Of a stretch of 64,000 bases of DNA, positions 30,480-41,899 are shown piece after piece. Source of the DNA: Forficula auricularia (lineage: Eukaryota > Arthropoda > Insecta > Dermaptera > Forficulidae); contig JALMQS010000225.1 in NCBI GenBank assembly GCA_024734495.1, forward strand, positions 12,119,573 to 12,183,572. Direction: 5' to 3'. The position numbers and the translations under genes are program-made. The notes below the pieces were generated by a model. The model was given only the letters and a program-made list of their open reading frames with translations, was not told where the DNA came from and did no database searches. Every line of letters starts with the position of its first letter. Within the stretch, counting starts at the first letter, position 1.

Positions 30480-31744
30480 TATACTTTATAAGCTACAGAT
30501 CTCTATAAAAGTGATAGAAACAAAGAAACAGATAGATTTTTTGTTTTTTAGCAATTTTGCATGGAATTGTAAATAGAAAATCAAAAAGTTAAATCGGGAA
30601 TTCGTTGTTTTTTGGTTTTCCACAATTTCTAATAATAGGTAAATTTTATGGTTGATTTTCCTAAGGAATTTTGGGGGTTTAAATAAATTAGAAATAAAGA
30701 GAGTGAGATGCGTGTTTGTGTGTAATAGAAGGAATCTGTTATTCGCAAATCCTTTTGCTTGCTTGGAGCTTGGAATCGTTTTATCGACCCATGACTCATT
30801 CAAAACGATGCAAATAACTTTACCGTCCGCTTGCCTTTTCTCTACTTTAAAATATTGTACTGAGAATTAAGACCAAAATAATAGACGAGATGAGGGAGCG
30901 AAAAATAAACCTGGAAGGAGATTGAAATAACGGCATGGGAAATTGTATATTTTATATTATGCTTGTATGGATGAGTTGTTATTTTTGAAAGGTTAATTTG
31001 AAACTAGGTAAACATTTTTATCTCAACCGAATCCACAACGTTTCGAGTTTCGACAACTAATTCTGGATTCGTTTTCAATTACGTTAAGTCATTTTAAGAT
31101 GTAGAATGGAAACGTAATTGATTTCAACAGGTGACAATCACGTGACCCGAGGAATCGAAGAAATGTCAACTTGAGATAAAAATTATTTACATCTATCTAC
31201 TTTGAAACTTCAAAAAGAAATAAAGTAAAAAGTGATTAATAGGCTCAGCACAATATTCATAATAATTAAATTATTATTAATGCGGAGGTTGAGTTCATTG
31301 AAAGAAAAGTTTCGAGTGAAATCATCTAGGGTGCCCATTTTGAATGAGCATAATTAAAGAAAATCACGAGGTTTCGATACCTAGTTCTGGAGTAGTTTTC
31401 AGGTGTCTTGGGGGAAGTATATTATTCGACTAATAGACTTGCCAAGAGCACTTGAAAACAACGCAAGAACTAGATATCGAAAAGTCGGGAATTCTGATGA
31501 GCTTTTCAACATTATGTCCACTCTAGGTGGTTTCGGCAGAAAATCCTCTAAATCATTAATCAATTTTTTTTTTAATTTTCTAATTTTACCTTGCGTGGTC
31601 TAACGCGAAGCAACTTTCAAGAACTTTTGACTAACGATAAATATATAAAATAAAGTAAAAAAGTGATTTTGCATATTCAAAATTTCTAAATTCCTAAAGT
31701 ATTATTTTTCCGACAAAATGAGTATATACTACTATTATTATATA
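30480..31744. other. No supported gene
   Basis: The open frames at 30486-30803, 30652-30870 and 31403-31603 show no domains. 31030-31170 is somewhat less AT-rich and unique-looking. No repeat matched. Confidence 0.35.
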
Positions 31745-32122
31745 TGATGCAGTAAAAACCCGTTTTTAGTAAGGAAGCGTTTTTAGTAGTTAAAACGCGT
31801 TTCGCTGAATACCTTTATGGCAACTAGAGTTTATTGATGTTGGTTGAGTTTGGTTCAAAGGTCTAGAATCTTCATTTTTGACCTTCCGCTCATTTCGTGT
31901 AGTTATTTTCAAAAAATTTTAAACGAAAATGTCAAAAATTAGAAGAAAAGTTGTAAAGGATGTAATTTATGACATTTTCGTTTAAAATTTTTTGAAAATA
32001 AACACACGAAATGAGTCGGAAGGTCAAAAATGAAGATTCTAGACCTTTGAACCAAACTCAACCAACATCAGTAAACTCTAGTTGCCACAAAAGTATTCAG
32101 TGAAACGCGTTTTAACTGCAAC
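31745..32122. mobile_element. Foldback B, copy 3
   Basis: Starts tgatgcagtaaaaaccc and ends ttttaactgcaaca, with arms inverted over about 170 bases and the centre aaaaattagaagaaaag as in copies 1 and 2. Confidence 0.85.
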
Positions 32123-33382
32123 ATATACATATATTATACTTATTTTATAATACTTTTTACAATTATTTTGTGAGATAATATAAGGGAGGGTATAGGTTTC
32201 ACTTTTCGTGACACTCTGAGTGCACTGTTGATATCATTCATGTAAAAAATGGAATATAATTATTATTTAGGGTCTAGTGACAATTGCTATAGATAAATAA
32301 GAAATAATTAATATATAATAATAATAGATAAATAAATATAAATGGAATAGAATTATAATTATTATCTTTAGGCTCCATTGGAAATTGTTATAAATAAATA
32401 AGAAGAGCGGATTAAGAATATTTAAGGAGCAAAATTAAGACCTTTTCTTATTTTAAGACGCTTTTAAGTGAACTTCACTATTAATGCATGTGTATGGTAT
32501 GTGTACACGAAATATATTTAAAAAGGGAATTGAGTAGGGAGTAAGAGAAGCAGGTGAAATTTATATTATATAAAAAATCCATTATAAATATCTTAGCAGA
32601 AAATATGAGAAAAGTTAAAACTTATTAAATTTCTTCCGAGTGGATGAGAGACATTGTCCTGTCTCGTCAAATTAATCTAATAAAAAATGGATGAAAACTA
32701 AAAAAATTATTATCATTATGGATAAATGAATTATAGAGTGAAGAAGAGAAAGGAATAATGAATAATTGATTTCCATTGTGAGAAAAAAAAGTTCCCTGAA
32801 GAAGAAAACTTTCTTAGCATCCTGTTGCGATTTTAAATGGGGGGGGGGCAAAAGATAGGGAGGGGGTGGTTCATTTTAAATAAACAAGCCTTTGAAAGGT
32901 CGCATTTTAACTGACGGGGTTGATTAAAAATAGATACAAGTCATGCAATTGTAATGAGTTGGGCTTCCAATTCGAAAGAAGAAAAGACAGAAACACCCCC
33001 CTTCCGCTTTCGATGAAAATTATTTCTAATTAGAAGGAGATGAGAAAAACAGAGAAAAGTCATTTTCTATTCGTACAAAGAAATTGGAATCTTAGTGAAC
33101 GCTTTAGCTTTGCAAATGGGAAAATTGTCACTGGGGTTGGCTGTTCAAGAAACAAAACCCCTTTAACTGCAAGGGGGGTGGAAAATAACTAACTAAGCGC
33201 CATCAAAAGAATGGGAATAATTTATAAAATAAGTATAAAGTTTCGTGAATGAATTTAACTAGAGATTCTATTTTATTGAAAATTAGTAGAATGTCCCTAT
33301 CACAAAAAATAAAAAATTTAGATAAATTAAAAAAAAAACGATTTAATTTAGGGAGACCAGAGAGTGTTATAATTAATGAAAT
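32123..33382. other. No supported gene
   Basis: AT-rich, with an internal near-duplication (ataattattattt ... ttagggtctagtgacaattg at 32256-32290 and ttaggctccattggaaattg at 32368-32390) and G runs at 32840-32849 and 32860-32866. Confidence 0.35.
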
Positions 33383-33393
33383 AAAATAAAAAT

Positions 33394-33825
33394 GTTATTT
33401 TATTTATTTTCTTAGAAAGACGGGCTGGTAAGCGAAATAAGTAGGTTATAATGAAAGGCATTCCATAAATTATTTAAATTTTATTCAATTTTTGACGTTT
33501 CGGAGACTTTTTCTCTCCTTCTTCAGAGTATTGAATAGTTATTGATGGGTGAGTATAACTCGGTTCCCATTTGTCTCTTCTTTCAGTGATAGAAACAATA
33601 TTACAATATTTTACAACATTATACCATAAATGATAATCAAGTACACTTATGGTATAATGTTGGAAAATATTGTAATATTGTTGCTATCACTGAAATGAGA
33701 TACAAATGGGAACCGAGTTATACTCACCCATCAATAACTATTCAATACCCAGAAGAAGGTGAGAAAAAAAGTCTCCGAAACGTCAGAAATTGAATAAAAT
33801 TTAAATAATTTATGAAATGCCTTTC
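33394..33825. mobile_element. Palindromic element G1 with hammerhead-like motif
   Basis: Inverted arms run from gaaaggcattccataaat through the motif to gtataactcggttccc and beyond. The minus-strand motif at 33494-33526 and forward copy at 33749-33785 read CTGAAGA-like, A, GGaGAg...gTCTCC, GAAACGTC. A one-sided left tail (cttagaaagacgggctgg ... agtaggttata) has no inverse partner. The TSD aaaataaaaat is at 33383-33393 and 33826-33836. Confidence 0.82.
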
Positions 33826-34077
33826 AAAATAAAAATATAAAATCCAATAAAATATATAAAAGTTCAAGTTAAGTTTTCTCAGTATTTTAAATTCACAAAT
33901 ATATTTTTAATTCTGTATCAGATTGGGAGCTTGAGAACGTTTTGGTCTTGGAAAATTGTCACTTTAGCTGTTAAAGATACAGCGAGCGACTTGACTACAT
34001 TTGATTGTGGAATTTCGACATTACAAAAATTTAGATAGATTAAAAAACTATGTAGGTACCTAATTAAAAAATAATTA

Positions 34078-34337
34078 AATTGAAAGTATTTGTGTCGAGA
34101 GTAGCAGAATTTTTATATATTGAAGGAGACAATAAAAGAGTGTGTCTTCTGCTGGAATTATAAATTTTATTTATTTATAACGAGACTATATTTAGACTCA
34201 TAACCAAAATTAATTCCTGTGGATCAATTGTAATAGACTGATGAAGAGGGCAAAGCCCTCGAAACTATAGTCTCGTTATAAATAAATAAAATTTATAATT
34301 CCAGCAGAAGACATACTCTTTTATTGTCTCCTTCAAT
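34078..34337. mobile_element. Palindromic element I3 with intact hammerhead-like motif
   Basis: Same arms and left tail as I1, shorter centre. The forward motif at 34238-34272 is the cleanest in the window: CTGATGA, A, GAGGGC AAA GCCCTC, GAAAC, TATA, GTC. The left-arm partner is mostly deleted. The TSD aaaaaataatta is perfect over 12 bases (34066-34077 and 34338-34349). Confidence 0.88.
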
Positions 34338-34349
34338 AAAAAATAATTA

Positions 34350-35308
34350 TAAAAAGTCAAGAATTAAACCAGTCTTAAGACTATATATTTATTCTCTTAG
34401 AAAATGATGAAATCAAAATAAATAAATACAACGTCAAAGCTCTTTATTTTTTGTATTGAATCTAGGCAATTAATTATCAACAGAAGGCAGATATTTCAAT
34501 TCAACTATTAACTATTAATAAATTAGGCAGTTCTCAATAATACGTAAGAGTTAATAATCCCCTTAATTCTTGTATCGTTTACATTAAAAAAGAAAAATAA
34601 ACTTTGTGAGTTTACAAGTGTTTGGGTCCCAAGAATTCTAAATTTGAAATTTAAGCAAAAACAGAAGTAATCTCAGTGAGAAACTCTCGTTTCTGATGCA
34701 CGAAATTTAATTCATTCAATTAAGCCCCTGTTTCTAGGCAACCAGAAGTGCAAGTTTATTTTTAACCGACTTCATAATTAGAGACTTTGGGATCAGCATT
34801 GTTATCAATATTTAGTTTAATATGAAATTTAATTAAAATTTTACAATTTTAGCCTTATATATTTGCAGTTGTCTTCAAAAAATAATAGTTTCAAAACTGC
34901 GGATTGAAAAATTCAGAAAGCAGAAAAGATATGAGAAGCTGTATCAGTTGAAGCTGATGTGTTAGAATTTGAAAGATAAGTTTGTATTAATAAAGGGAAC
35001 ATTCATTAAAAATTTCAACCTTCTAGCCCTAAACAATGACGTACAAAAACAAATGCAAAAGTCCTAAAAAATGAGACTTGGAAAAATTCACCTTTTCCTC
35101 GAATTGTTGATTTGAATTTAATAAGTATAAATAAAATCAAAAGGCCCCTCTATTTGGATAAGACCGTTTCTTTGGAACTACTTAAGACAAGGAATATGAA
35201 GGTTAGTTTTAGGAGGGTGATGATCGCTAGGAGAGGTATTTTGAAAATTCAAATTTTAAAGAGAAAAAAAGAAGAAAAAATCTTTAAAAACAATTTATTA
35301 TAAGATAT
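34350..35308. other. No supported gene
   Basis: AT-rich DNA. The lysine-rich open frame at 35112-35303 reflects purine-rich DNA and shows no domain. Confidence 0.35.
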
Positions 35309-35705
35309 CACCATTTACGGAACTACCTTGGTTAGACACTTGAAATTTTATAGGGAGGTTACTTTTACGACCTAAATTCTTTGGTAAGGAAAGTTTTTTT
35401 GTTTTTGTTTTTTTTTAATCAAATTTTAAAGTAGTAAAAAAGATGAATAAAAAAAATCACGATTTCGGCAAGATTTTTCCAGAACTACCTAAGCTAGTAA
35501 TTTGATAATTTGTAAGGAAGTTACTTTTAAAACGTAAATGCTTGCCAAGTTTAAAAAAAATGATACGGGGTGAAATAAGGAAAACCCAACTAAAAATTAG
35601 GTTCTCATCCAAATTACCACGATTTCACCGGTACTACTGGAGAGAATAAATTGAAATTTGATAAGGAGGTTAATTTTAGAAGGTAAATGCCTGGAACAGC
35701 GAGGG
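35309..35705. repeat. Degenerate tandem repeat Y, three units
   Basis: Units near 35309-35400, 35460-35560 and 35615-35705 each hold an actacct or actactgg block, a ttgaaattt or ttgataattt block, a gaggttacttttaa-type block and gtaaatgc. Spacing is about 150 bases. Similar sequence is at 21930-22130. Confidence 0.5.
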
Positions 35706-35810
35706 GTCCAGGGGGCAGTCCTTGGCCAGCAAGAGGCTCGCCAAAGACGGGCTTCAATCACAGCAGTACTATATGAGTATATTTTTTTTCAATTTTTCAA
35801 TTTCCTAAAT

Positions 35811-35910
35811 CAGCGATTTTAAAACGGGGTCAGCGGGCGTATATCCAGTAAGTTTAACTAAACCGTGTCATGTCAAAGGTCCTCGAAATCCCAAAGTTTA
35901 AGAACCGCTG
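35811..35910. mobile_element. Short hAT-like MITE
   Basis: Ends cagcgattttaaaacgg and agtttaagaaccgctg are imperfect inverses of the CAG...CTG hAT type. The flanking 8-mers tcctaaat and ccttataa do not match well, so the TSD is not confirmed. Confidence 0.5.
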
Positions 35911-36029
35911 CCTTATAAGAATACTTTTGGTAAATTGGCAAAATTCTGCCGGGATATAATTCCATGGAATAAGTAGCGAGTTGAGTGTTTTGATTAAATG
36001 ATCTATTAGTACATTATAATCTATCTAGG

Positions 36030-36330
36030 TAAATATATGATTAGACGAGAGTGTAGTTTGCACTGTGCACAGGTGTTGTTGATAGTGGTTATTCTATTAT
36101 TTAACTCCCTCCCACCCATTCAATATGATTCGATGCTGGAGGCTGCGAATGACGTCATCATTTCGGTGAATCATCATCAGAGTGTGGTCTGGAGCTGGAG
36201 CTGGAGTTGCTGCTTGCCCCCCGGTCCCCTGGGTTCCCTCTAGCTCTGTGTCTTCTGTCTACCCCACACGCACTGAGACACGACCACACCCCTCAGATAT
36301 CCCATCGTTAGATATAGTCACCAACGAACG
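36030..36330. promoter_or_regulatory. GC-richer unique segment with a perfect CRE
   Basis: This block matches no repeat and is much less AT-rich than its surroundings. It contains the palindrome TGACGTCA (36150-36157), the consensus site for CREB/ATF factors, and caggtg E-box-like sequence near 36070. Two forward frames (36037-36243 and 36182-36373) are open across it but neither has motifs. It could be an enhancer, promoter or exon. Confidence 0.3.
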
Positions 36331-36577
36331 ATCTGCAGTCGAAACTCTAAAGGAATCCAATTTATATTTATAATATTTCTAGATTCGTTTAAAAAAAGCT
36401 AAGCAAGGGGAAGAAGAAAAATTGGTAATCATAATAATAAATCATACAGATTAAAAATTCATAGGATACAATAAAATAGAACTGCGAAGGTAATCTTATC
36501 ACTGGAATCTGCATAAAATTACATAATAAAAACGTATAACATTCAAACTGGTTTAATAATAATGATAACGTTATAAC

Positions 36578-37235
36578 CAGTAGCGGGTGTTGACTTTTCA
36601 ACAGAGGGATGCTGTCAAAAAACCCTTTATTTTTTAAATATTTTTCTCATTAATATATCAAAGAATAATTGATATATCAACGAGAATTATTTTGACCGCG
36701 CTTATTTGAAAAAGATATATTTATCTCGCGAGACTACTGCGGATGACGCTATTGGAGTCTGCGGAGTATTAAGTCTGGACCAAGAGAGAAAAAAGATGTG
36801 ATCCACTTAGCTACAATCCAACGTCATTTCGCGTATAGCCCGCTAGACATTCGGATGGATCACCAAGTGAATTTGAAATCTCAGATGTTATATATTCGAT
36901 CTCCCAGTCCAGAGCGCTAGATCTATTAGCATGTATGTTAGATGCCTGCCATTAATTAACCCAATGTTTTCTCAAGTCAGAAATCTATAAGTTCAAATAT
37001 TATTTTCACTCAATATTTGACAAAAATTCCCTACATTAGATTCGCGATTGAATCAAATGTAGAAAACATTGGGTCCTTTATTTTTTTTTAATTTTATTTT
37101 ATTCTTTGCAAATTTCATCGAATTTTACATTATTTTTCAAATTTAGCAGTAGATTTTTTATGGTACTGTATGAAAATATTCTGAATGTTTTGAAATTTTA
37201 AGGATATCACAGCATCCATGAACCGCACCCCACTG
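36578..37235. mobile_element. hAT element, family D copy 2, split
   Basis: Starts cagtagcgggtgttgac and ends ccgcaccccactg. Flanks gttataac (36570-36577) and gttaaaac (37236-37243) agree at 7 of 8 positions. The outer parts match the 202-base copy at 6342-6543 and the extra 420 or so bases are C and R modules. Confidence 0.85.
36653..37073. repeat. Foldback C (damaged) and module R inside the hAT
   Basis: 36653-36870 matches one arm and the centre of foldback C at 5580-5981, but the other arm is missing. 36960-37073 is module R, ending in the inverted pair cccaatgttttct and agaaaacattggg. The sequence between is unmatched. Confidence 0.75.
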
Positions 37236-37243
37236 GTTAAAAC

Positions 37244-38041
37244 CAAGTATAACTATGACTTGAGGCGGGTTTCAATAATTGACTAAGTATATACCTATTG
37301 GTTTCAACATAATTTAAGTTGGTCAATCGCTAAAAAAAAAACCCTGGTATTGAGGGATACAAAATGTTTTACAAAAAATAACATTTTTGAAAAAATAAAG
37401 GGAAAAATGAAAATTTTGCAAATATTAGTGATTTGGCAATTTTTAGTGTTTGTAGAAAATCGAACGGGATTTTCAAAATACTGAAAATAAAATGATACAA
37501 AAAATTTTTTTAATTATGTCCAATCTTGACGAAATATAAAAATGTAATATATCAAGATTTTTGGAAGATATAAGAATCATAATATTTAGTATGCGAATCC
37601 GACTCGCATTTAAGACTTTTTTTTTGTTTTGTTTTTTGGGAAATACAAACATATGTTGTCACCAAAATTAACTATTCTCGAGTTATCATGGGCATCAGAA
37701 TCGAGATAGAGAGAAAGAAAAAAATAATGAATACAGCTAAATGATTTTTTTTTAATTTACTATACACGAAAATCAAAAAATAAAATAAAATAAAAATTAT
37801 AATATTATAAATAAATAAAAAAAAGGTAGGTATTTTTTGATTTTCGGAAAATATGCTGTTTTTTTGAAAAATTTAAACTTCACTGAGGGGAAAATTCTTC
37901 AATATTTTAACACCTCACTATCGATCACGTTATCCAAAGTTTGAAAATGATTTTTTTATAAAAAAAAAGTTTAATCACAAAAAAATTAAAGAATAAAGGA
38001 AAAATTGTATTTTTAGACAAAAAGAATTCAAAATAATGAAT
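37244..38041. other. No supported gene; Q-type fragments
   Basis: 37380-37480 has the attagtgatttggcaattt block of repeat Q and 37640-37720 the tttgggaaatacaaac block. The rest is AT-rich with A/T runs. Confidence 0.4.
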
Positions 38042-38201
38042 GGGCTTCTTAAACTTTTTCTTATGACGACGTCCTTACATTCGAGTACAATTTTAAACCA
38101 CCCCAAATGTAGTAATACTATAAAAAATACATTATATAAAATTAATATAGTAATTATTTAAAATTACCAAAATTTCGCGACTCACAGTTTAAGAAGTCCT
38201 G
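38042..38201. mobile_element. Possible hAT-like MITE
   Basis: Left gggcttcttaaactttttc and right cacagtttaagaagtcctg are inverted in the style of hAT (Charlie-like) ends. No TSD was resolved. Confidence 0.45.
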
Positions 38202-38248
38202 AGAATTTTAATCTGAGATCTATGGCTTAGTCTTATAGTGGAATTAAC

Positions 38249-38401
38249 CGAGGGGTGAACCGCGACCTAATATTGTGTACATCTACTTCCACTTCTAAGT
38301 AGAAGACAATAGATGAAGGGACATTATCTAATGAATTTTAAAATAATTGCACATAATTATAAAGACGTGTACACTTAATTCCAATCGCGGTTCTCCCCTT
38401 G
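38249..38401. mobile_element. hAT MITE, family E copy 4
   Basis: Ends cgaggggtgaaccgcg and cgcggttctcccctt, interior as in other E copies. No clean 8-base TSD is visible; the right flank may be rearranged. Confidence 0.82.
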
Positions 38402-39129
38402 ATCTTAGCCTATGGGTTGCACAGAGGCTAACTAAATATTTTTTTACATTTATTTTAATTCATTTAAAAGTTTACAAAAATTTAGAAGACCAAACAAAAG
38501 TTCAGGTAATTAGCATTTTTGCATTTTACAGAGAATATTTTCTAGTTAAAAATATAAACTATTAACAAAGTGGTAGGTGACATGGTCAGATATTGTTTGA
38601 GTGTACACGGAAAGAAATGTTTGAGAACTACTGCTCTAAGGGAATGGAAGGGCTCTAAAGGTGACGCATCGCTCAAATCCCTCAAGATGAAATAAAAACG
38701 CCCTCGCATGTCTTTACTTGCATGAATGAATGAATGAGTGGGTGGGTAGTAATTCTTTTTCCTCTTTTATTTTCCACCCCCACACCACACTACTTGGCAA
38801 CGTTGGCCGATTTAGAATATCGATCTGAGGTTTAGGTGACTAAGTCGCTCACTCTCTTACGATTTACAGTTGGGCTCAATTACCCAGACGGACAGTGATT
38901 CACACTGGTCAATTAAAAGAGAAAGGAAGAACAGACGGGAAACATTTTTAAAAAAGCGGTCAAGTATACCCAAACATCGAGAGTTCCTAGGCAAGTATCG
39001 AATAAATAAAGAAAAATCACAGAAAAATCTCTGCGTGTTGAAATTTTTAAACGAAACCATAAATATCTATAAAAATAAAGTGGAAGTAAATTGGAGGAAA
39101 ATAGTGAAAACATGCACATGACTAGTAAT
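38402..39129. other. No supported gene; unique-looking segment 38760-39000
   Basis: 38760-39000 is less AT-rich, with gaatgaatgaatgag just before and a gtgactaagtcgctcac palindrome-like block. The forward frame 38870-39121 follows an acceptor-like ttacgatttacag, but no donor or domain supports an exon. 38610-38637 (gtttgagaactactgct) looks like one end of a hAT-derived repeat. Confidence 0.35.
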
Positions 39130-39455
39130 AAGTATAGCTGATTTGGCAATGTTTTATCAGCAAAGGCTTTGAGATAGAATATTGGTACAATAGGTGCAAA
39201 TTATTAATAAGTCGAATTTTAGCTAATTAGCTATAATCGTTAAAGAATTCCTAAATAAACATTCATTGGACTTATAATTCCACAAAATCTGAGAATATTT
39301 TCGTTTTAGAAATACAAACATTTCGATACTAGAACGAACTTCCTATGGAATTCCGTTCTTAACTTATCATTGCTATTAGAATCCAAAAAAGACGAAAAAA
39401 AATTATGACTGAAAATAATTTTTCTCTTCGTTTCAGGCATTTCTAAGTACAAATG
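39130..39455. repeat. Old dispersed repeat Q
   Basis: Contains gctgatttggcaatg, gtcgaattttagctaa, aatacaaacatttcg and aaattatgactgaaaataa blocks found in order at 23100-23270 and 52790-52930. Confidence 0.5.
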
Positions 39456-39520
39456 ATTAATGAAGAGAAACAAAGAGGTTATCCTCTGCTTGATGCAAAT
39501 AAACATACACACATATTTAT
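39455..39520. repeat. Family P fragment
   Basis: The aagagaaacaaagaggttat then cctctgcttgatgcaaat segment matches an arm of the foldback at 40693-40832. Confidence 0.5.
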
Positions 39521-39561
39521 CAAAAATATAAATCTGTATATATTATTATTTATTTGTTTGA

Positions 39562-39596
39562 GACTATAGTTTCGAAGGATTGGCCTTCATCATCAG
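39562..39596 (-). ncRNA. Solitary hammerhead-like motif
   Basis: Minus strand: CTGATGA, T, GAAGGcca..CCTTC, GAAAC, TATA, GTC. No inverted partner arm is visible, so this may be a solo terminal repeat of a Penelope-like element. Confidence 0.5.
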
Positions 39597-39599
39597 TCT

Positions 39600-40692
39600 T
39601 TTTTTAATTAAAAATATTATTTTTCATGGGGTCAGTATCGCATAGATATTGAAAGTTTTTTCATCTTTACTTACCCAAGAGCCAGTTAGAATTACAAATT
39701 ATTAAAAAAATTATTATATTTGAGTGAGTTCAATACTTATTATTACTCTGGTCACCTGAGCTTGACTCCTAAAATATTAACTGAATCACTCATTTTTCGG
39801 GTAGTTTCGGCAATACGAGGGCGGGGTTCACGAAAAAATGTTTATTAAATTATGGGATTTTTCTAAAATCTTCGGAAATAGTTAATAGTTTTGTGTTGTT
39901 GAGTGGAGTTCAGTTCAGTTCGTCAACTCGTCAGTGTCCATTAATTTTTGAATTTATCTTATGGTAAAAACAGTACAAGAGAAAAGCAGAAATTATTAAA
40001 GGAAACCATTTTTCTAGCATGCAACTATCATTAAATGAAAGGTAAATACGATAAGAATAGAGAGAAAACCAAAACACTATCAATTAAATAGAAATCACAA
40101 GTTTAAACCAGGATTTTGGTTATATTTTTCTGTTCCTACTGCGGGTGGATATCTTCTATCCAAATGATTTAAATACGGGCTGCGATCTTATTCCCTATCG
40201 CCACCCACTTTTATTTTTTAACTATTTAAAAATAATACTAATCATAATAATTCACTATTTACATAGAAAAGCAATAAAATTAGAGAAAATATGGCTAAAG
40301 ATGTGAAAGTTTAGTGTTGAAATTGATAGATTTATCTAGGATAAAAATGGATGTCTTTAGTATGTACAATTGTACAAGGTACCCACCCAGTACATATACA
40401 TCCTACCAGCCCTATTAATGGACAAGTGCAACTGCTTTAGAAAGTAATACATCAAATTTATTATATAATAAAATCACACAAACAGGGTATAATAAATATA
40501 AGTTTATTTAATTTAACGATGTTATAATTTTTTATTATTTGTTTTATTAGTACTATTAAAAAGCGATATTTCGGCTCTAAATAAGCCTTTTAAAGTGTTG
40601 AAAGATACAACGAGAAGCGCGAGTGTCAGTGAGTCATAATTTGTTCCCATGTACAATTGTACAGGGAATCAGGGATAGGAAGATCAGTGATA
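39600..40692. other. No supported gene; one degenerate motif
   Basis: A minus-strand motif-like hairpin at 40563-40595 has stem GGCT...AGCC followed by GAAATATCG, but the CTGAnGA box is not present. The palindrome acaattgt recurs at 40368 and 40651 next to gtacaaggtac and gtacaggg. Confidence 0.35.
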
Positions 40693-40832
40693 CATAAAGA
40701 GAAATCAATGAGGTTGTTCTCTGCTTTATGCAAATAAACATATACATACTAGTATTTATATTTTGTAAATATAATATATATGTATGTTTATCTGCATCAA
40801 GCAGAGGACAATCTCATTGAATTCTCTTTATG
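40693..40832. mobile_element. Family P foldback, complete
   Basis: Arms cataaagagaaatcaatgag and tgtatgtttatctgcatc pair inverted, ending ttctctttatg. It is 140 bases with an AT-rich centre. Fragments are at 420, 1521 and 39455. Confidence 0.8.
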
Positions 40833-41895
40833 AATCAACAACTCTGCTATTATGGGTCAAATTTTGTAAAGTAAAAAGGGAAAATATTTTTTATCATGGG
40901 GTGGAAACTTCTCTTTAAAAATGATTTGGATTTTTTTTAACTTATCGTATTTAGCTTTAAAATAATGGTGTGAGAGGGTCAGAAAATGGCCATTTTAAGG
41001 TAATTTTTGTACCTGTCAGCGTTTAAAATTAAGTAGAAAATTCACAAATTACCTCATTCTTTTGATGTCTAAAATATTTTGAAAGTTATATAAGTTACTG
41101 AAGCCTCGGTATGTGGTCCGGTTCACACTTGAATGGGTTATTGTTATTTTATTTTTGTTGAGTCTTTGGTGGTCAGAATAATAGTTTGGAAGAATATTTC
41201 ATGGTGAAATCGAAAAATTTGTATTGTATTTTATGGAAAAAATATGAGAAAATGTTAATTAATTTTTAGTTCCGCCATGGGTGGCCTAACCAGGAATATT
41301 ACTGATTATCATATATATTTTTTTTATTTACAATTCATTTATTTTCAATGCTTCTAGATAAGCTTTGTAAATAATAATAATAAATTTGATTCAAATTTAG
41401 ATTTTGAAGCAAATTTTTTTATTTTCTATTTGAAACATCATTACATCATATGAAAAAAGTTATTTATTTTGGGGGATTTTGAACAAATGAAGCTTTAGTG
41501 GTAGTTACTTCATGAACCTGAAATTCGAGCGCTTTATTGGTTTTAATGTCGCGATGATTGATCATCCCCCATTCCTCAGATTAGTTTTTTATTAAAAACT
41601 CCGATTAATTTTTCTTCCTTCATTATTAATTTTCACTTTTATGAATCAGAAATTACAATACTTCACCATATCCCGTATGGTAAAGTAAAAAATTTCGGTC
41701 GAAATTGGTTATCACAGAAATTCGACATTTTCCAAAATATATATTAATTTATATGAAAAATAATTTCAAGTCTATGTTACAAGGCATATTAAGGTATTTG
41801 TTACTCGGTACGCCCGGGGGGCAGGCGGAACTGCTGCCTGGAGATGTTCTGACCTCATGATTAAATAGAAATATTGTATATAGACAGTTTTTGAT
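40833..41895. repeat. Old dispersed repeat and AT-rich DNA
   Basis: 40965-41150 matches 19540-19735. 41806-41845 holds the ctcggtacgcccgg then ggcaggcgg block found near the ends of Q-type repeats. No gene seen. Confidence 0.45.
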
Positions 41896-41899
41896 TTAA

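Noticed and set aside
34238..34272. Calling the motif a proven hammerhead ribozyme
   Set aside because: Every copy has one extra base between CTGAnGA and helix II, and helix I pairing is weak, so catalysis cannot be assumed from sequence.
38870..39121. Lysine-rich forward frame after an acceptor-like site
   Set aside because: No donor follows, it overlaps open antisense frames, and its end runs into Q-type repeat.
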